From: Iodobacter ciconiae
GTDB lineage: Bacteria; Pseudomonadota; Gammaproteobacteria; Burkholderiales; Chitinibacteraceae
Direction of reading: 5' to 3'
DNA: 64,000 nucleotides
Assembly: GCF_003952345.1 (NCBI RefSeq)
Contig: NZ_CP034433.1
Span: forward strand, 1,674,001-1,738,000
The notes under the pieces are model-generated. The model was not told the origin of the DNA and searched no databases. It worked only from the letters and a program-made list of their open reading frames with translations. Each line of letters begins with the position of its first letter. The stretch's first letter is position 1. The translations under genes were made by a program, and so were the position numbers. Of this stretch, positions 53,369 through 62,686 are shown in pieces.

Positions 53369-55630
53369 TCAAGCCCCCCTGCCACAAATTAAATCTCCCA
53401 GATCAAGCACCTCGCCAGCCATATCGGGTACCTCAATCCAGGCCATACAAGATATGCCCTTAGTCCGTATTTCAAATGTGTACTTCCCCGGCACGATATC
53501 TTCCAGATAAATCCTTCCATTGATATCGGTCATGGCAAAAAGCTCATCACCGGGGCGCATCAGCCGTAGCGGGGTGTTCATATAAGGCTGCTGCTGCTCA
53601 TCCAGAATACGTGTTTCGAAAGCCCGAACCTTTCTGGCAGAAAATACAATTTTTCGCCCCATATTCTGCCCCGGCATAATATCAAGCCGCAGTTGCGGCA
53701 ATGTGTACTCGATAGGGATATCATCCTGAATAAGTGCAATTTGCTGCTGGCCATAATTGCTTAAGTCCGGCACCCACAAATAACCATCTTCATCAGTATG
53801 CCCAATAAGCTGACTATTTTGGGTCACCCCTACTTTGGATAATCCCTCACTTTGCACCAGAGCAAAGCTCTGATTAATCGGGCGACTTACCCCCCACTGA
53901 CCATCCACATAGGCCACTGCCCCTTCCGCCGCTACTTTGTAGCTGCTTCGTCCATCGTGCTGCCGCGCGTGGGCAATCAGCTGGGATTGTGCAAACCGCC
54001 CTTGCACATAGGCATCCAGTGAGGCCCCGAAGTGATCATGCTCGGTGTTAAACCGATAACCCCAGCCTTCTCCCACAGGTGTATTTTTTGCGTAATAAGC
54101 ATTTATTCTTTGCCGATTCAGCTCATCACGCTGCATGCCCACACCCAGTGTTTGCATACCATCAAACAGCCAGGTCAGATTCACAAAACCTTGTGCAGCA
54201 CTGTTTTGTAAAGAAAGAGATGCTGACACCGAGAAATCACGAACCGGATTTGCAGAAAAACCAAGCCGTAAGGCGTGAGAGCTTTGCGCTGTTCCACCTG
54301 TTTGCCGCATAAAATCAACACCCCAGTTACCAAAGCGTTGACTGCCAAAACCAAACCCCACACTGCCGTTTCTCGCAGGTACAGGTAAATCAAACACTGA
54401 CGGCAGGTAATGTGGGCTTTGCTGCTGCAACATGGCGCGAATATTAAACGCTCGCTCCTCATAGCGATAATTCAACAGGCTCGCCTGCCCCTGATCATTA
54501 CCATTTCTGGCCCAGGAAACTGCTGCACCCAGAACACCATAATCCCCAAGACGGATATTGGCTAAAGCGCCTGCACTCTGATGCACCGATGTGCGCTCTG
54601 CACGCAAACCCAGAGTCAGATAATCGCCAACGCCGTAACGGTGCAACCCGCTAAATGCAAGGCCACGATAATGATCAAACCCTTCTTTGCGCTCTGCGCC
54701 GAAGTTGTAATTAAATTCATGCAAACCTGCTTTCAGCAAAGAATCATCAAAATAATAGGGCAAGTTATATACCTGACGATTGCCGAACTGATCTCTCACC
54801 ACCACTGAAATATCTTGAAAGCCTGAAAAATAGCTCAAATCCTGAAACTGATACATACCCGGCTGCAGATCAAGATTTTTCACCACCACACCATTAACAT
54901 AAATCTCAGCCTTGGACGGGCTGGTAATCGGTGCGCCGCCACTTAGGCCCGGCTTGGTTTCAAAATAAGGCTGCATAGAAAACACACGGCTTACGCCTAT
55001 TCCCGCCATCGACACGCCCCGCCCCAGTGCCCCGGCCGTCGTGGAGATATCCCCCAGCGTGATACGCATCATCTGATCCGGCCTGTCGTAACTCAGCGTA
55101 CTATCGAGCCGCAGCCAGCCCTGACCCTGGCTTTGATAATCATGGCGGCTGCGCAGATTCCAGCCTTGCGAGGCAATATTAAGTACGGGTGCCAAACCCA
55201 ATCCCGTCTGGCCACTCATATCCCGGCTAGCCGATACGCTGTAGTTAAGATAAGCCGATAGCCCACCCTGCCAGGGCTGAATAAGATTTTGCTGGGAAAA
55301 ATGACTTGTTTGCAGCGGCAACAGGGCAGGGTCAGCCTCAAGGCTTGCCTGCAATAAATCCAGATCAAGCGAGGCTTTTACACCGCTAATCTGATCCAGC
55401 CGCACAAAGCGCCGGCCAGCAAAAAGCTGACTACTGCCCTTTACCTCACTCAGCCCCATGTCTTGCAAAGCATCAGCATCCAGCCAATAAATATCGGCCT
55501 CTAAACGGGCCTCAAGATCACCTTTGGATAATCCATTAAGCGTAATATTGAGGATCAGAGGCTCGGCCTGCGCATGGGCAAAACGGCAAAGGCACAAAAG
55601 CACCCACAACGCGATCCCACGCAGCATCAC
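53369..55630 (-). CDS. Outer-membrane fimbrial usher, CsuD type
   Basis: This 753-aa usher has a signal peptide (MMLRGIALWVLLCLCRFAHA). A PapC-type N-terminal domain follows (LEARLEADIYWLDADALQDM), then a 24-strand barrel with many G/Y/R strands (FNYNFGAERKEGFDHYRGLA). The plug region GGAPITSPSKAEIYVNGVVV and C-terminal domains VRAFETRILDEQQQPYMN and GRIYLEDIVPGKYTFEI are present. It exports and polymerises the pilus subunits. Its start overlaps the chaperone stop by 4 bases, and the tip-like gene follows without a gap. Confidence 0.93.
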   Translation of the reverse strand: MMLRGIALWVLLCLCRFAHAQAEPLILNITLNGLSKGDLEARLEADIYWLDADALQDMGLSEVKGSSQLFAGRRFVRLDQISGVKASLDLDLLQASLEADPALLPLQTSHFSQQNLIQPWQGGLSAYLNYSVSASRDMSGQTGLGLAPVLNIASQGWNLRSRHDYQSQGQGWLRLDSTLSYDRPDQMMRITLGDISTTAGALGRGVSMAGIGVSRVFSMQPYFETKPGLSGGAPITSPSKAEIYVNGVVVKNLDLQPGMYQFQDLSYFSGFQDISVVVRDQFGNRQVYNLPYYFDDSLLKAGLHEFNYNFGAERKEGFDHYRGLAFSGLHRYGVGDYLTLGLRAERTSVHQSAGALANIRLGDYGVLGAAVSWARNGNDQGQASLLNYRYEERAFNIRAMLQQQSPHYLPSVFDLPVPARNGSVGFGFGSQRFGNWGVDFMRQTGGTAQSSHALRLGFSANPVRDFSVSASLSLQNSAAQGFVNLTWLFDGMQTLGVGMQRDELNRQRINAYYAKNTPVGEGWGYRFNTEHDHFGASLDAYVQGRFAQSQLIAHARQHDGRSSYKVAAEGAVAYVDGQWGVSRPINQSFALVQSEGLSKVGVTQNSQLIGHTDEDGYLWVPDLSNYGQQQIALIQDDIPIEYTLPQLRLDIMPGQNMGRKIVFSARKVRAFETRILDEQQQPYMNTPLRLMRPGDELFAMTDINGRIYLEDIVPGKYTFEIRTKGISCMAWIEVPDMAGEVLDLGDLICGRGA

Positions 55631-56346
55631 TTACAGGCCGTTTCTGCAATATCAAGGGGTACGCTCAGGGCATGACGATCGAAAGACACATCAATCTGAT
55701 GCCGCCCTGCAGTGCAATGCTCCAGGGGGAAGTGATAATCACGCTGCGTGCCCGCCAGTAAATACCAGGCACTAAATTCTTGCTGATTCAGCCCGAGTGC
55801 TTCGCTTTTAAACGAAGATAACCTTAACGTGGCGTTCCCTGTATTTTTAAGCGTAAAGCTGAAGCGGCCTTTCTTTAAGCTGGTGTTTTCCATGGTTGCA
55901 GCAAGGCTCAAAGCAGCAGGCTGAACGAAGATTGGCACTCCAAAACTTAATACCATGGACAGCTGGGAGCTGCCCGTCTCACTTTTAAGTGGCGGCTGCT
56001 CGTTTACGTATAAACGATAGGTAAGCTCTTTCTCGGCCCTTGGCACCCGCAAGCCAATCCGCACAACGCGCTGGCTACGTGGTGCGATTTCTGCCTGTTT
56101 AGGAAAAAACAGTAAATCGGCAGTATCACTGTAAACATCATCGCCTGAGGCGTTTTGCTCCCATCGCTTGGCATCCAGCGCCACGCGCAAGGGGGTATCA
56201 CCCACATTGGCAATCGTAATTGAAGATGTTTTGTCTTTAGCCGTAAAATCCAGGCGCACCGGTGACACAGAAAACTGCGCCGCCAGCGTGGCGGCACAAA
56301 ACAGGCTCATCCATCCCGCCAATAAGCGAATTAACAACTTTTGCAT
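55627..56346 (-). CDS. Periplasmic pilus chaperone, CsuC type
   Basis: This 239-aa PapD-like chaperone starts at 56346 (MQKLLIRLLAGWMSLFCAAT signal peptide). The longer frame upstream runs through an intercistronic hairpin and is rejected. Visible features are the two-immunoglobulin-domain layout with FSVSPVRLDFTAKDKTSSIT, the edge strand DLLFFPKQAEIAPRSQRVVR containing the conserved basic residues, and LSMVLSFGVPIFVQP at the subunit-binding strand. It hands subunits to the usher encoded next. Confidence 0.92.
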   Translation of the reverse strand: MQKLLIRLLAGWMSLFCAATLAAQFSVSPVRLDFTAKDKTSSITIANVGDTPLRVALDAKRWEQNASGDDVYSDTADLLFFPKQAEIAPRSQRVVRIGLRVPRAEKELTYRLYVNEQPPLKSETGSSQLSMVLSFGVPIFVQPAALSLAATMENTSLKKGRFSFTLKNTGNATLRLSSFKSEALGLNQQEFSAWYLLAGTQRDYHFPLEHCTAGRHQIDVSFDRHALSVPLDIAETACK

Positions 56347-56431
56347 ATCAGGCTCTTTGAAAGGGATTTGCAAAATAACCAGACTGCCAACCCCGCAGAG
56401 AGTCCGGCAACTGGCGTAGGAAAGAAAGATC

Positions 56432-56455
56432 ACGGATGCCGCAGCAGGCATCCGT
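56432..56455 (-). other. Intercistronic hairpin after the major pilin gene
   Basis: ACGGATGCC (56432-56440) pairs with GGCATCCGT (56447-56455), 6-nt loop, with no T run behind. It lies between the pilin stop and the chaperone start. It probably stabilises the pilin part of the mRNA or thins read-through, so that far more pilin than usher is made. Confidence 0.6.
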
Positions 56456-56490
56456 TTAACAGAAACATCAGGTGCGTTTTAAAAAGAAGA

Positions 56491-56949
56491 TCAAGGTGCG
56501 ACGGTTAGCACAATGGTATCCGCATAATCACCCGCCTTGGCATTCTGGTAAGCATCCCCGGCCACAACCGCAGTCAGCGTGACTTTATTCTCTACCAGCC
56601 CACCCTCGCCCACGCCATTATTTTTATCCGCTTGCAGATCATACGCAATCAGGTCAGTGGCATCACCGCCGGCAAGCTTAATATTCTTTTTGCCATCCGC
56701 ACCATTAAGCCCATCATTCATCGAAACGGTATAGCTGGTTCCCTTGGAGCACCAGAAACTGACCCCTACAGTTGCCTGCTTGTCCGCAACCACACCAGGA
56801 GTCATATCCGGAATCGTCATCGTGACATCTGCAGGGCTTACAAAGGTACAGACAGGAAGCACTTTCCCTAAAATATGAACATTTACATTCGCAGCCATTG
56901 CGGGAACGCTGGCCAAAACCAGCACAGAAGCAAAAATTATTCTTTTCAT
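56491..56949 (-). CDS. Csu-type major pilin (spore coat U domain)
   Basis: This 152-aa secreted subunit starts at 56949 (MKRIIFASVLVLASVPAMAA signal peptide); ten codons upstream in the longer frame are not needed. The SCPU domain has LPVCTFVSPADVTMTIPDMT, VSFWCSKGTSYTVSMNDGLN and the C-terminal DYADTIVLTVAP, with the two cysteines of the class. An AAAGGGG-type ribosome binding site precedes it. Good codon use and the downstream hairpin suggest that it is the abundant rod subunit. Confidence 0.87.
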   Translation of the reverse strand: MKRIIFASVLVLASVPAMAANVNVHILGKVLPVCTFVSPADVTMTIPDMTPGVVADKQATVGVSFWCSKGTSYTVSMNDGLNGADGKKNIKLAGGDATDLIAYDLQADKNNGVGEGGLVENKVTLTAVVAGDAYQNAKAGDYADTIVLTVAP

Positions 56950-57143
56950 AAAACCCCTTTTTGATTTAATCGATACCAAAAATCACTAAGGGGGGATTAT
57001 ATAAGAAATTTCTTATGCTAATAAGTTAAATACTTTACAAAAACGCCAAAAATATGCCATTAAAATAAATAGCAGGGGGTATTTTTACACCATCCTTAAC
57101 TTTGACCTTATCAATGATAAATATTTATCATCATAAATAAAAA

Positions 57144-57608
57144 TTACGGGCTTATTTTCAAAACAACCAAATCAGAATAACTCCCAGTTTTAATGCCCAG
57201 ATAATCCAGACCACGCACACTGGCACTTAATTTTAAAGGAATAAGTATTGCTTCACCATGCCCGGTTCCACTATTCAAACTACTTTGTAAAAGGTAGGGC
57301 AAAAAATCTCCTCCCTTAGTGTTGGCCATTTTTCTGGATCGGCTCTGCCCCTTATTAAAGTGCAAACCATTATCAAGCTCGACTTTATAACGTGTGCCTT
57401 TCGAGCAGGAAAAACTCACCTCCGCCATTACGCTTCTATCACCTTGCCCCGGTGTTAAACCACCAAAATCAAGGATCACATCGTTAGGACGGGAAAAGGC
57501 ACACATTCCCACAACTTCTGCGCTAACACGCTGGGACTCTGCAAGTGCAGAAAAAGAAAACATCACATAAAATAAGCAAAAAATAAATCGAAAACACCTG
57601 GCAATCAT
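57144..57608 (-). CDS. Csu-type minor pilin (spore coat U domain)
   Basis: This 154-aa secreted protein has the signal peptide MIARCFRFIFCLFYVMFSFS with ALA before ESQRV. The SCPU domain is close to the major pilin: MCAFSRPNDVILDFGGLTPG, VSFSCSKGTRYKVELDNGLH and the end SYSDLVVLKISP. It begins immediately after the stop of the small upstream gene. A 195-base AT-rich gap to the major pilin gene may hold a second promoter. Confidence 0.85.
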   Translation of the reverse strand: MIARCFRFIFCLFYVMFSFSALAESQRVSAEVVGMCAFSRPNDVILDFGGLTPGQGDRSVMAEVSFSCSKGTRYKVELDNGLHFNKGQSRSRKMANTKGGDFLPYLLQSSLNSGTGHGEAILIPLKLSASVRGLDYLGIKTGSYSDLVVLKISP

Positions 57609-57842
57609 TTAAAACTCCATAACAACCCGCTCAACAGCAGATGCACCACTATTTTCAACACGCTTAAATAAACGCACAAAAGGCAAAGGCTGCGAGCAAA
57701 GCGCAGCGGAGGTCACTAATGCGGGTGATTTACCGGAAACCATGCAGCGGGGCATCACCCTCGATTGCACTTTTACATTGATCGCCCAGACTGGCAGGGC
57801 AAATGCACAGCACAATAAACAGCAGTAAATGGATCGCATCAT
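57609..57842 (-). CDS. Very short Csu-cluster secreted protein, possibly truncated subunit
   Basis: This product has about 77 aa from the ATG at 57842 (or 76 aa from the second M at 57839). The signal peptide is MMRSIYCCLLCCAFALPVWA, followed by INVKVQSRVMPRCMVSGKSP, LFKRVENSGASAVERVVMEF and stop. The start of the mature part looks like the beginning of a subunit (strand plus C-x-V), and the end V-E-R-V-V-M-E-F looks like a final beta strand. The body of an SCPU domain is missing, so it may be an internally deleted subunit or a dedicated small component. It is the first gene of the operon, adjacent to the minor pilin. Confidence 0.65.
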   Translation of the reverse strand: MMRSIYCCLLCCAFALPVWAINVKVQSRVMPRCMVSGKSPALVTSAALCSQPLPFVRLFKRVENSGASAVERVVMEF

Positions 57843-57998
57843 CTTCCCGATAAAAACCAAATCACTATGTAGCCAGACTAAAAAAGCCCCTTCCCCGCAA
57901 AACCCTTTATTTCCGCACAAAAGAAAAATCCAGCATTGTTACCGAACCGGAAACAATCATTCAATCAATACCTCTGCAGGCCCGGTTATTTATTCAGA

Positions 57999-59255
57999 TT
58001 ATTTGAATGACTGAAAACAAAAGTCAACATCAGGCTTTTTGCCAGAAATTAAATCTGCAATCGCCAGAGCCGAGCCACAGCACTCGGTCCAGCCTAAAGT
58101 ACCATGCCCGGTGTTAAGCCACAGACTCGGGTAACGGGTACGCCCAATATACGGCAGATTACCCGGCGTTGCCGGACGTAAACCTGTCCAGAACTCGGCA
58201 GCTGCATAATCAGCACCATAAGGAAAAATATCCCTTGTCCGATCAATAATAGCCTTACAGCGTACAGCGTTTAAATCCAGGTTGTAGCCGTCAAACTCGG
58301 CCGTTCCTGCCACACGCAAATAATTGCCCAGCCTTGAAAAAACCAGCTTATACCCATCATCAGTCAGGCTGACCGTCGGTGCACAATGTTCTGCATATAC
58401 AGGAATTGTGGCGGAATACCCCTTGGCCGGGTAAATGTCCAGATGAATTCCCAGCGGGCGCAAATGTAAGGGACTATAGCTGCCCAGGCTCACCACAAAA
58501 GCATCAGCAGCAAGTGACTCAATCCCGATATCTCCCCTTACACGCACTGCAGTTACATCCCCGCCTGCGCAATCAAAACCGGCTATTTCACAATCGTAGC
58601 GAAAAGTCACGCCCGCTTGCTCGCACAACAAAGCTAATTCATTGGTAAACAAACGCGCATCACCGGATTCATCGCTAGGTGTATAAGTGCCGCCTACAAT
58701 CGGGCGCATTGAATCTCGCAAAGCAGGCTCGATTAACAGACATTCTGCTGCCGTTTTCACTTGCCGCTCCAAGCCAAGCTCACCCATGAGCCTGGCTATT
58801 GGAATTGCAGACTCAAACTCTGCCTGCTCGGTGTAGTAATGCAAGATTCCTTCGGTACGCTGATGATATTTAATGCCGGTTGCTGCCCTCAAAGATTGCA
58901 ATGTATCCCGGCTATATAAACCAAGGCGCACCAGATTTTGCAGATTGTAACGCGCCTTATCCCGCGTGCACTGTTGTAAAAAACGCAAACCCCAGCGCCA
59001 TTGGTTCCAGTCGAGCTTAAAACGGAACAAGAGCGGTGCGTCTTCCTCCCCCAGCCACTGCAAAGCTTTCCACGGTGCCTTAGGATTAGCCCAGGGCTCT
59101 GCATGACAAACCGAGATCTGGCCGCCATTAGCATAACTGGTTTCCCTTGCCGCCTCAGGTGCCCGCTCAATCACCGTCACCTCATAGCCTGCCTGACTTA
59201 AAAACCAGGCTGAAGTAATCCCTATCACGCCTGCGCCAAGCACAATCACCTTCAT
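57999..59255 (-). CDS. dadA: D-amino acid dehydrogenase
   Basis: DadA oxidises D-amino acids, chiefly D-alanine, to keto acids and feeds electrons to the respiratory chain at the inner membrane. The 418-aa DAO-fold flavoprotein has the N-terminal FAD motif VIVLGAGVIGITSAWFLSQA, the DadA block SYANGGQISVCHAEPWANPK, a central GGTYTPSDESGDARLFTNEL, and the C-terminal WTGLRPATPGNLPYIGRTRY with LNTGHGTLGWTECCGSALAI. Length and motifs match the family. No alanine racemase gene is adjacent. Confidence 0.93.
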   Translation of the reverse strand: MKVIVLGAGVIGITSAWFLSQAGYEVTVIERAPEAARETSYANGGQISVCHAEPWANPKAPWKALQWLGEEDAPLLFRFKLDWNQWRWGLRFLQQCTRDKARYNLQNLVRLGLYSRDTLQSLRAATGIKYHQRTEGILHYYTEQAEFESAIPIARLMGELGLERQVKTAAECLLIEPALRDSMRPIVGGTYTPSDESGDARLFTNELALLCEQAGVTFRYDCEIAGFDCAGGDVTAVRVRGDIGIESLAADAFVVSLGSYSPLHLRPLGIHLDIYPAKGYSATIPVYAEHCAPTVSLTDDGYKLVFSRLGNYLRVAGTAEFDGYNLDLNAVRCKAIIDRTRDIFPYGADYAAAEFWTGLRPATPGNLPYIGRTRYPSLWLNTGHGTLGWTECCGSALAIADLISGKKPDVDFCFQSFK

Positions 59256-59587
59256 ATTTGCCCCTTATGAACCAATTTCAAACCAAATACGTTTTTAAAT
59301 CCTGATGCCCAAAAAGATTGCCATATCTGGAAAATTAATTCATATCGCTAAATCAGCAGGGTCATACACCTTGCATAAAAAAACGAATTAAACCGGGCAA
59401 ATACCCCATTTCAGCAAGTGCCACGGCGCAGCCACAAATTGGTTTTTTACAACAAACTGAACCAGCGGGAATCATAATACTCGATTAAGAATCATGAAAT
59501 GATGATACGTTTTACTGGAAAGGCCTTACTTGATCTAAACTAACATCTGAAAATCCCCACTTACAAAAAGCCAAACCCTGCCACGCC
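59256..59587. other. Divergent promoter region between dadA and the PAS kinase
   Basis: These 332 bases hold no gene. Promoters for the divergent dadA and kinase genes are expected here; none is distinct enough to call. Confidence 0.45.
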
Positions 59588-61444
59588 ATGAATCTGTCGC
59601 TTAGAACTGCTATTATTTTCGCCACTCTTTTAGGCTTGTTGCTGCCATCTGGCGTAAATGGCTATATCAGCCTGACCCGCCAGCTCGATAATGCCCAGCG
59701 CCAAATCGGCCTGGATCATCAGCGCATTGCAGATATTCTGGTACTGGGCATGCAAGAGCCGCTCTGGAATCTCTCACCTGACGCCGGCAAGCCCCTTTTG
59801 GAATCAGTGATCAGCGATGAGCGAATTGTGCGCATTACGGTTAATGACTCGACACTGGGTCTGTTTATTGAAGCCAATAAGCCAGAGCGTCGCCGTGGAC
59901 GCTTACACTCTCTCACCCGTGTAGTCAGCAAACAGGGCAGCAATATCGGCACGATCACCATCGAGCTGGACGATGGCGACGCCACCCTTCGCATCCGTAG
60001 CGAGCAAAAGCTCTACCTGGCTGCCGTACTCTTGCAAATTGTGCTCAGCTTAGGGCTTATCCTGCTGCTGCTTGAATCCCGGATTATCCGCCCGCTGGCC
60101 GAATTATCCCGCCAGGCTATCCAGCTTGCCCGTCATGAACTGGACGAAGCCTTTGTTTGGCAGCGCAGTGATGAAATCGGCACCCTGGGGCACAATCTGG
60201 AAACCACGCGTAAATCGCTCAGTGATCTGATCCTGACGCTGGAGCAAAAAAACCTTCAGCTGGAAACCGACATTCTGGGCCGCAGACAGATCGAACTTGC
60301 ACTACGCACCAGTCAGGACCGCTACCGCAGGCTGGTAGAATCAACACATATTATTCCATGGGATGCCAACCCGGATGAGTGGCGGCTCACCTATGTAGGC
60401 CCGCAGGCCGAAGCCCTGCTAGGCTATCCGCTGGCCCAGTGGTACCAGGAAGGCTTTTTATCAAGCTACCTGCATCCGGATGACAGGCATCACGCCTACC
60501 GCCTGTTTAGCGAAACAGGTAAAACGGGTACTTCCGAGTTTGAATGCCGCTTTTTAAGCAGCACCGGAGAAGAAAAATGGGTACTGCTCACCGCATCAGC
60601 CCAGTGCGATGCCGAAAATAAACGCACCCTGCAAGGCTTTATTATTGATATCAGCGAACGCAAACAGGCCGAGCTGGATATCGAGCGCTATCGCAATCAT
60701 CTGGAAGAAGTTGTTGAGGCACGCACCCGCGCACTGGCTTCTGCCAATCATGAACTGGAAGCATTTTCTTATTCGGTATCTCATGACCTGCGTATTCCGC
60801 TGCGCACAATCGAAGGCTTTACCCAGGTCCTGCTGGAAGACTATATCGGCTCGCTGGATGCAAATGCCCGCAACTATCTGACCCGTATTCGCAGCACTAC
60901 CCACAATATGACCAGCCTGATCGATGATCTGCTGAATTTATCCAAACTCACCCGGATTGAAGTGCGCTGCCAGAGCATTAATCTCAGCGCCTTAAGTGAA
61001 GAAATTATCGATGAATTTCGCAGCCTGCAGCCACAGCGCCAAATTGATATCTGTATAGAAGAAAATTTAAAAGCCAACGCTGACCCCAAACTAATGCTGA
61101 TTGCACTGAGGCATTTACTGGATAACGCCTGGAAATTCACCGAACAGACACAAGAAGCAAAAATCAGCATCAGTGCAAATGAAATCGGCGGGCAAACTGT
61201 TTTTTGCATTCAGGACAACGGAATTGGCTTTGACATGACCCATGCCAATAAAATATTTTCACCTTTCCAGCGTCTGCATTCACATGCAGAGCTCACCGGC
61301 AATGGCATCGGCCTTGCCATTGTGCAGCGAATTATTCACCGCCACAACGGGCGGATCTGGGCCAAATCCCAGCCAGACAGCCACACTACTTTTTACTTCA
61401 CCCTGCCTAATAAACCACAGGCAAAACATCACATACCTCACTGA
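59588..61444 (+). CDS. Membrane sensor histidine kinase with PAS domain
   Basis: This 618-aa kinase has membrane helix 1 at about 8-24, a periplasmic domain of about 120 residues (WNLSPDAGKPLLESVISDER), helix 2 at about 143-163 and a HAMP-like linker (SRIIRPLAELSRQAIQLARH). A PAS domain follows at about 245-355 (RYRRLVESTHIIPWDA; its end FIIDISERKQAE). HisKA has H399 in EAFSYSVSHDLRIPLRTIEG, the phytochrome-like subclass. The ATPase domain has RHLLDNAWKFTEQ (N box), CIQDNGIGFD and GNGIGLAIVQRI. No response regulator gene is next to it, so its partner is encoded elsewhere. It ends just before the recA promoter. Confidence 0.92.
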   Translation: MNLSLRTAIIFATLLGLLLPSGVNGYISLTRQLDNAQRQIGLDHQRIADILVLGMQEPLWNLSPDAGKPLLESVISDERIVRITVNDSTLGLFIEANKPERRRGRLHSLTRVVSKQGSNIGTITIELDDGDATLRIRSEQKLYLAAVLLQIVLSLGLILLLLESRIIRPLAELSRQAIQLARHELDEAFVWQRSDEIGTLGHNLETTRKSLSDLILTLEQKNLQLETDILGRRQIELALRTSQDRYRRLVESTHIIPWDANPDEWRLTYVGPQAEALLGYPLAQWYQEGFLSSYLHPDDRHHAYRLFSETGKTGTSEFECRFLSSTGEEKWVLLTASAQCDAENKRTLQGFIIDISERKQAELDIERYRNHLEEVVEARTRALASANHELEAFSYSVSHDLRIPLRTIEGFTQVLLEDYIGSLDANARNYLTRIRSTTHNMTSLIDDLLNLSKLTRIEVRCQSINLSALSEEIIDEFRSLQPQRQIDICIEENLKANADPKLMLIALRHLLDNAWKFTEQTQEAKISISANEIGGQTVFCIQDNGIGFDMTHANKIFSPFQRLHSHAELTGNGIGLAIVQRIIHRHNGRIWAKSQPDSHTTFYFTLPNKPQAKHHIPH

Positions 61445-61480
61445 GATCAAGTGCAAGATCCACAATAATCAGTAAATCCC

Positions 61481-61510
61481 TTTTCAATTACAGAACGATT
61501 GTTCTATAAT
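61481..61510 (+). promoter_or_regulatory. recA promoter with overlapping GAAC-N4-GTTC operator
   Basis: TTTTCA (61481-61486), an 18-bp spacer and TATAAT (61505-61510) form the promoter. AGAAC-GATT-GTTCT (61492-61505) is a perfect 5-bp inverted repeat covering the spacer and touching the -10. It occupies the place of an SOS box, although its wording resembles the GAAC-N4-GTTC LexA sites of Gram-positives more than the CTG-N10-CAG sites of gamma/betaproteobacteria. Confidence 0.65.
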
Positions 61511-61546
61511 CACTCATCTAATTCAAATAGCGCTCGGGACACACAT

Positions 61547-62608
61547 ATGGACGATAACAAGAGCAAGGCGCTCGTAGCGGCACTCGCGCAAATCGAACGT
61601 CAGTTCGGTAAGGGCGCCATCATGAAAATGGGCGAAAATCAGATTCAGGGCGATCTGCAGGTCGTTTCCACAGGCTCCCTTGGTCTGGATCTGGGCCTTG
61701 GCGTTGGTGGCTTACCTCGCGGGCGTGTTGTAGAAATTTTCGGACCAGAATCATCAGGTAAAACCACCCTTTGTCTGCACGTTGTAGCTGAAGTCCAAAA
61801 ACTCGGCGGTGTTGCAGCTTATATCGATGCTGAAAACGCACTTGATCCCGTTTATGCCAGCAAACTGGGCGTAAACGTATCCGAAATGCTGATTTCACAG
61901 CCTGACACCGGCGAGCAAGGCCTGGAAATCGCCGATATGCTGGTTCGCTCTGGCGGCGTAGATATCATCGTGGTCGACTCCGTTGCAGCCCTGACACCCA
62001 AAGCCGAAATCGAAGGCGAGATGGGCGATGTACACGTGGGCCTGCAGGCACGCCTGATGAGCCAGGCTCTGCGTAAGCTCACCGGCAATATCAAACGCAC
62101 CAACACGCTGGTGATCTTTATTAACCAGCTGCGGATGAAAATTGGCAATATGATGCCGGGGCAAAGCCCTGAAACCACCACAGGTGGTAATGCACTGAAG
62201 TTCTACGCATCGGTTCGCCTTGATATCCGCCGTATTGGTGCCGTAAAGAAAGGTGACGAGATCATCGGCAACCAAACCAAGGTCAAAATCGCCAAAAATA
62301 AGGTAGCCCCCCCTTTCCGTATTGTGACCTTTGATATTCTTTATGGCGAAGGCATTAGCCATGAGGGCGAAATCATTGAATACGGTGTTACGCATAAAAT
62401 CGTTGAAAAAGCCGGTGCCTGGTATAGCTACAACGGCAATAAAATCGGCCAGGGCATGGAAAACTCCCGCCAGTACCTGAAAGACAATCCTGAAGTTGCC
62501 GCTGAAATCGAGCAAAAAATTCGTGCCAAATTAGGTGCGGGCGGCTTACTGCCAGTCGACCCTACTGCTTTGCTTGATGATGGCAAAGAAGAAGAACTAG
62601 ACGCTTAA
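61547..62608 (+). CDS. recA: Recombinase RecA
   Basis: RecA forms ATP-dependent filaments on single-stranded DNA for homologous recombination and triggers LexA self-cleavage in the SOS response. I start it at 61547 ([20 protein letters not shown], 353 aa); the 16 codons upstream cover the promoter. Features: Walker [11 protein letters not shown], Walker B region [18 protein letters not shown], loop 1 [34 protein letters not shown] with loop 2 [14 protein letters not shown], and an acidic C-terminus [10 protein letters not shown]. It is followed by recX. Confidence 0.98.
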   Translation: MDDNKSKALVAALAQIERQFGKGAIMKMGENQIQGDLQVVSTGSLGLDLGLGVGGLPRGRVVEIFGPESSGKTTLCLHVVAEVQKLGGVAAYIDAENALDPVYASKLGVNVSEMLISQPDTGEQGLEIADMLVRSGGVDIIVVDSVAALTPKAEIEGEMGDVHVGLQARLMSQALRKLTGNIKRTNTLVIFINQLRMKIGNMMPGQSPETTTGGNALKFYASVRLDIRRIGAVKKGDEIIGNQTKVKIAKNKVAPPFRIVTFDILYGEGISHEGEIIEYGVTHKIVEKAGAWYSYNGNKIGQGMENSRQYLKDNPEVAAEIEQKIRAKLGAGGLLPVDPTALLDDGKEEELDA

Positions 62609-62616
62609 ACCCTTCC

Positions 62617-62642
62617 CTGGCCCCCCTTTGCCGAGGGGCCAG
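62617..62642 (+). other. Hairpin between recA and recX
   Basis: CTGGCCCC (62617-62624) pairs with GGGGCCAG (62635-62642), 10-nt loop, with no T tail. This is the position where recA-recX operons usually have a partial terminator that keeps RecX at low level. Confidence 0.65.
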
Positions 62643-62686
62643 TTATCGATTCTTGCTGATGAATCGATGCAATGAATGAGTTACCA

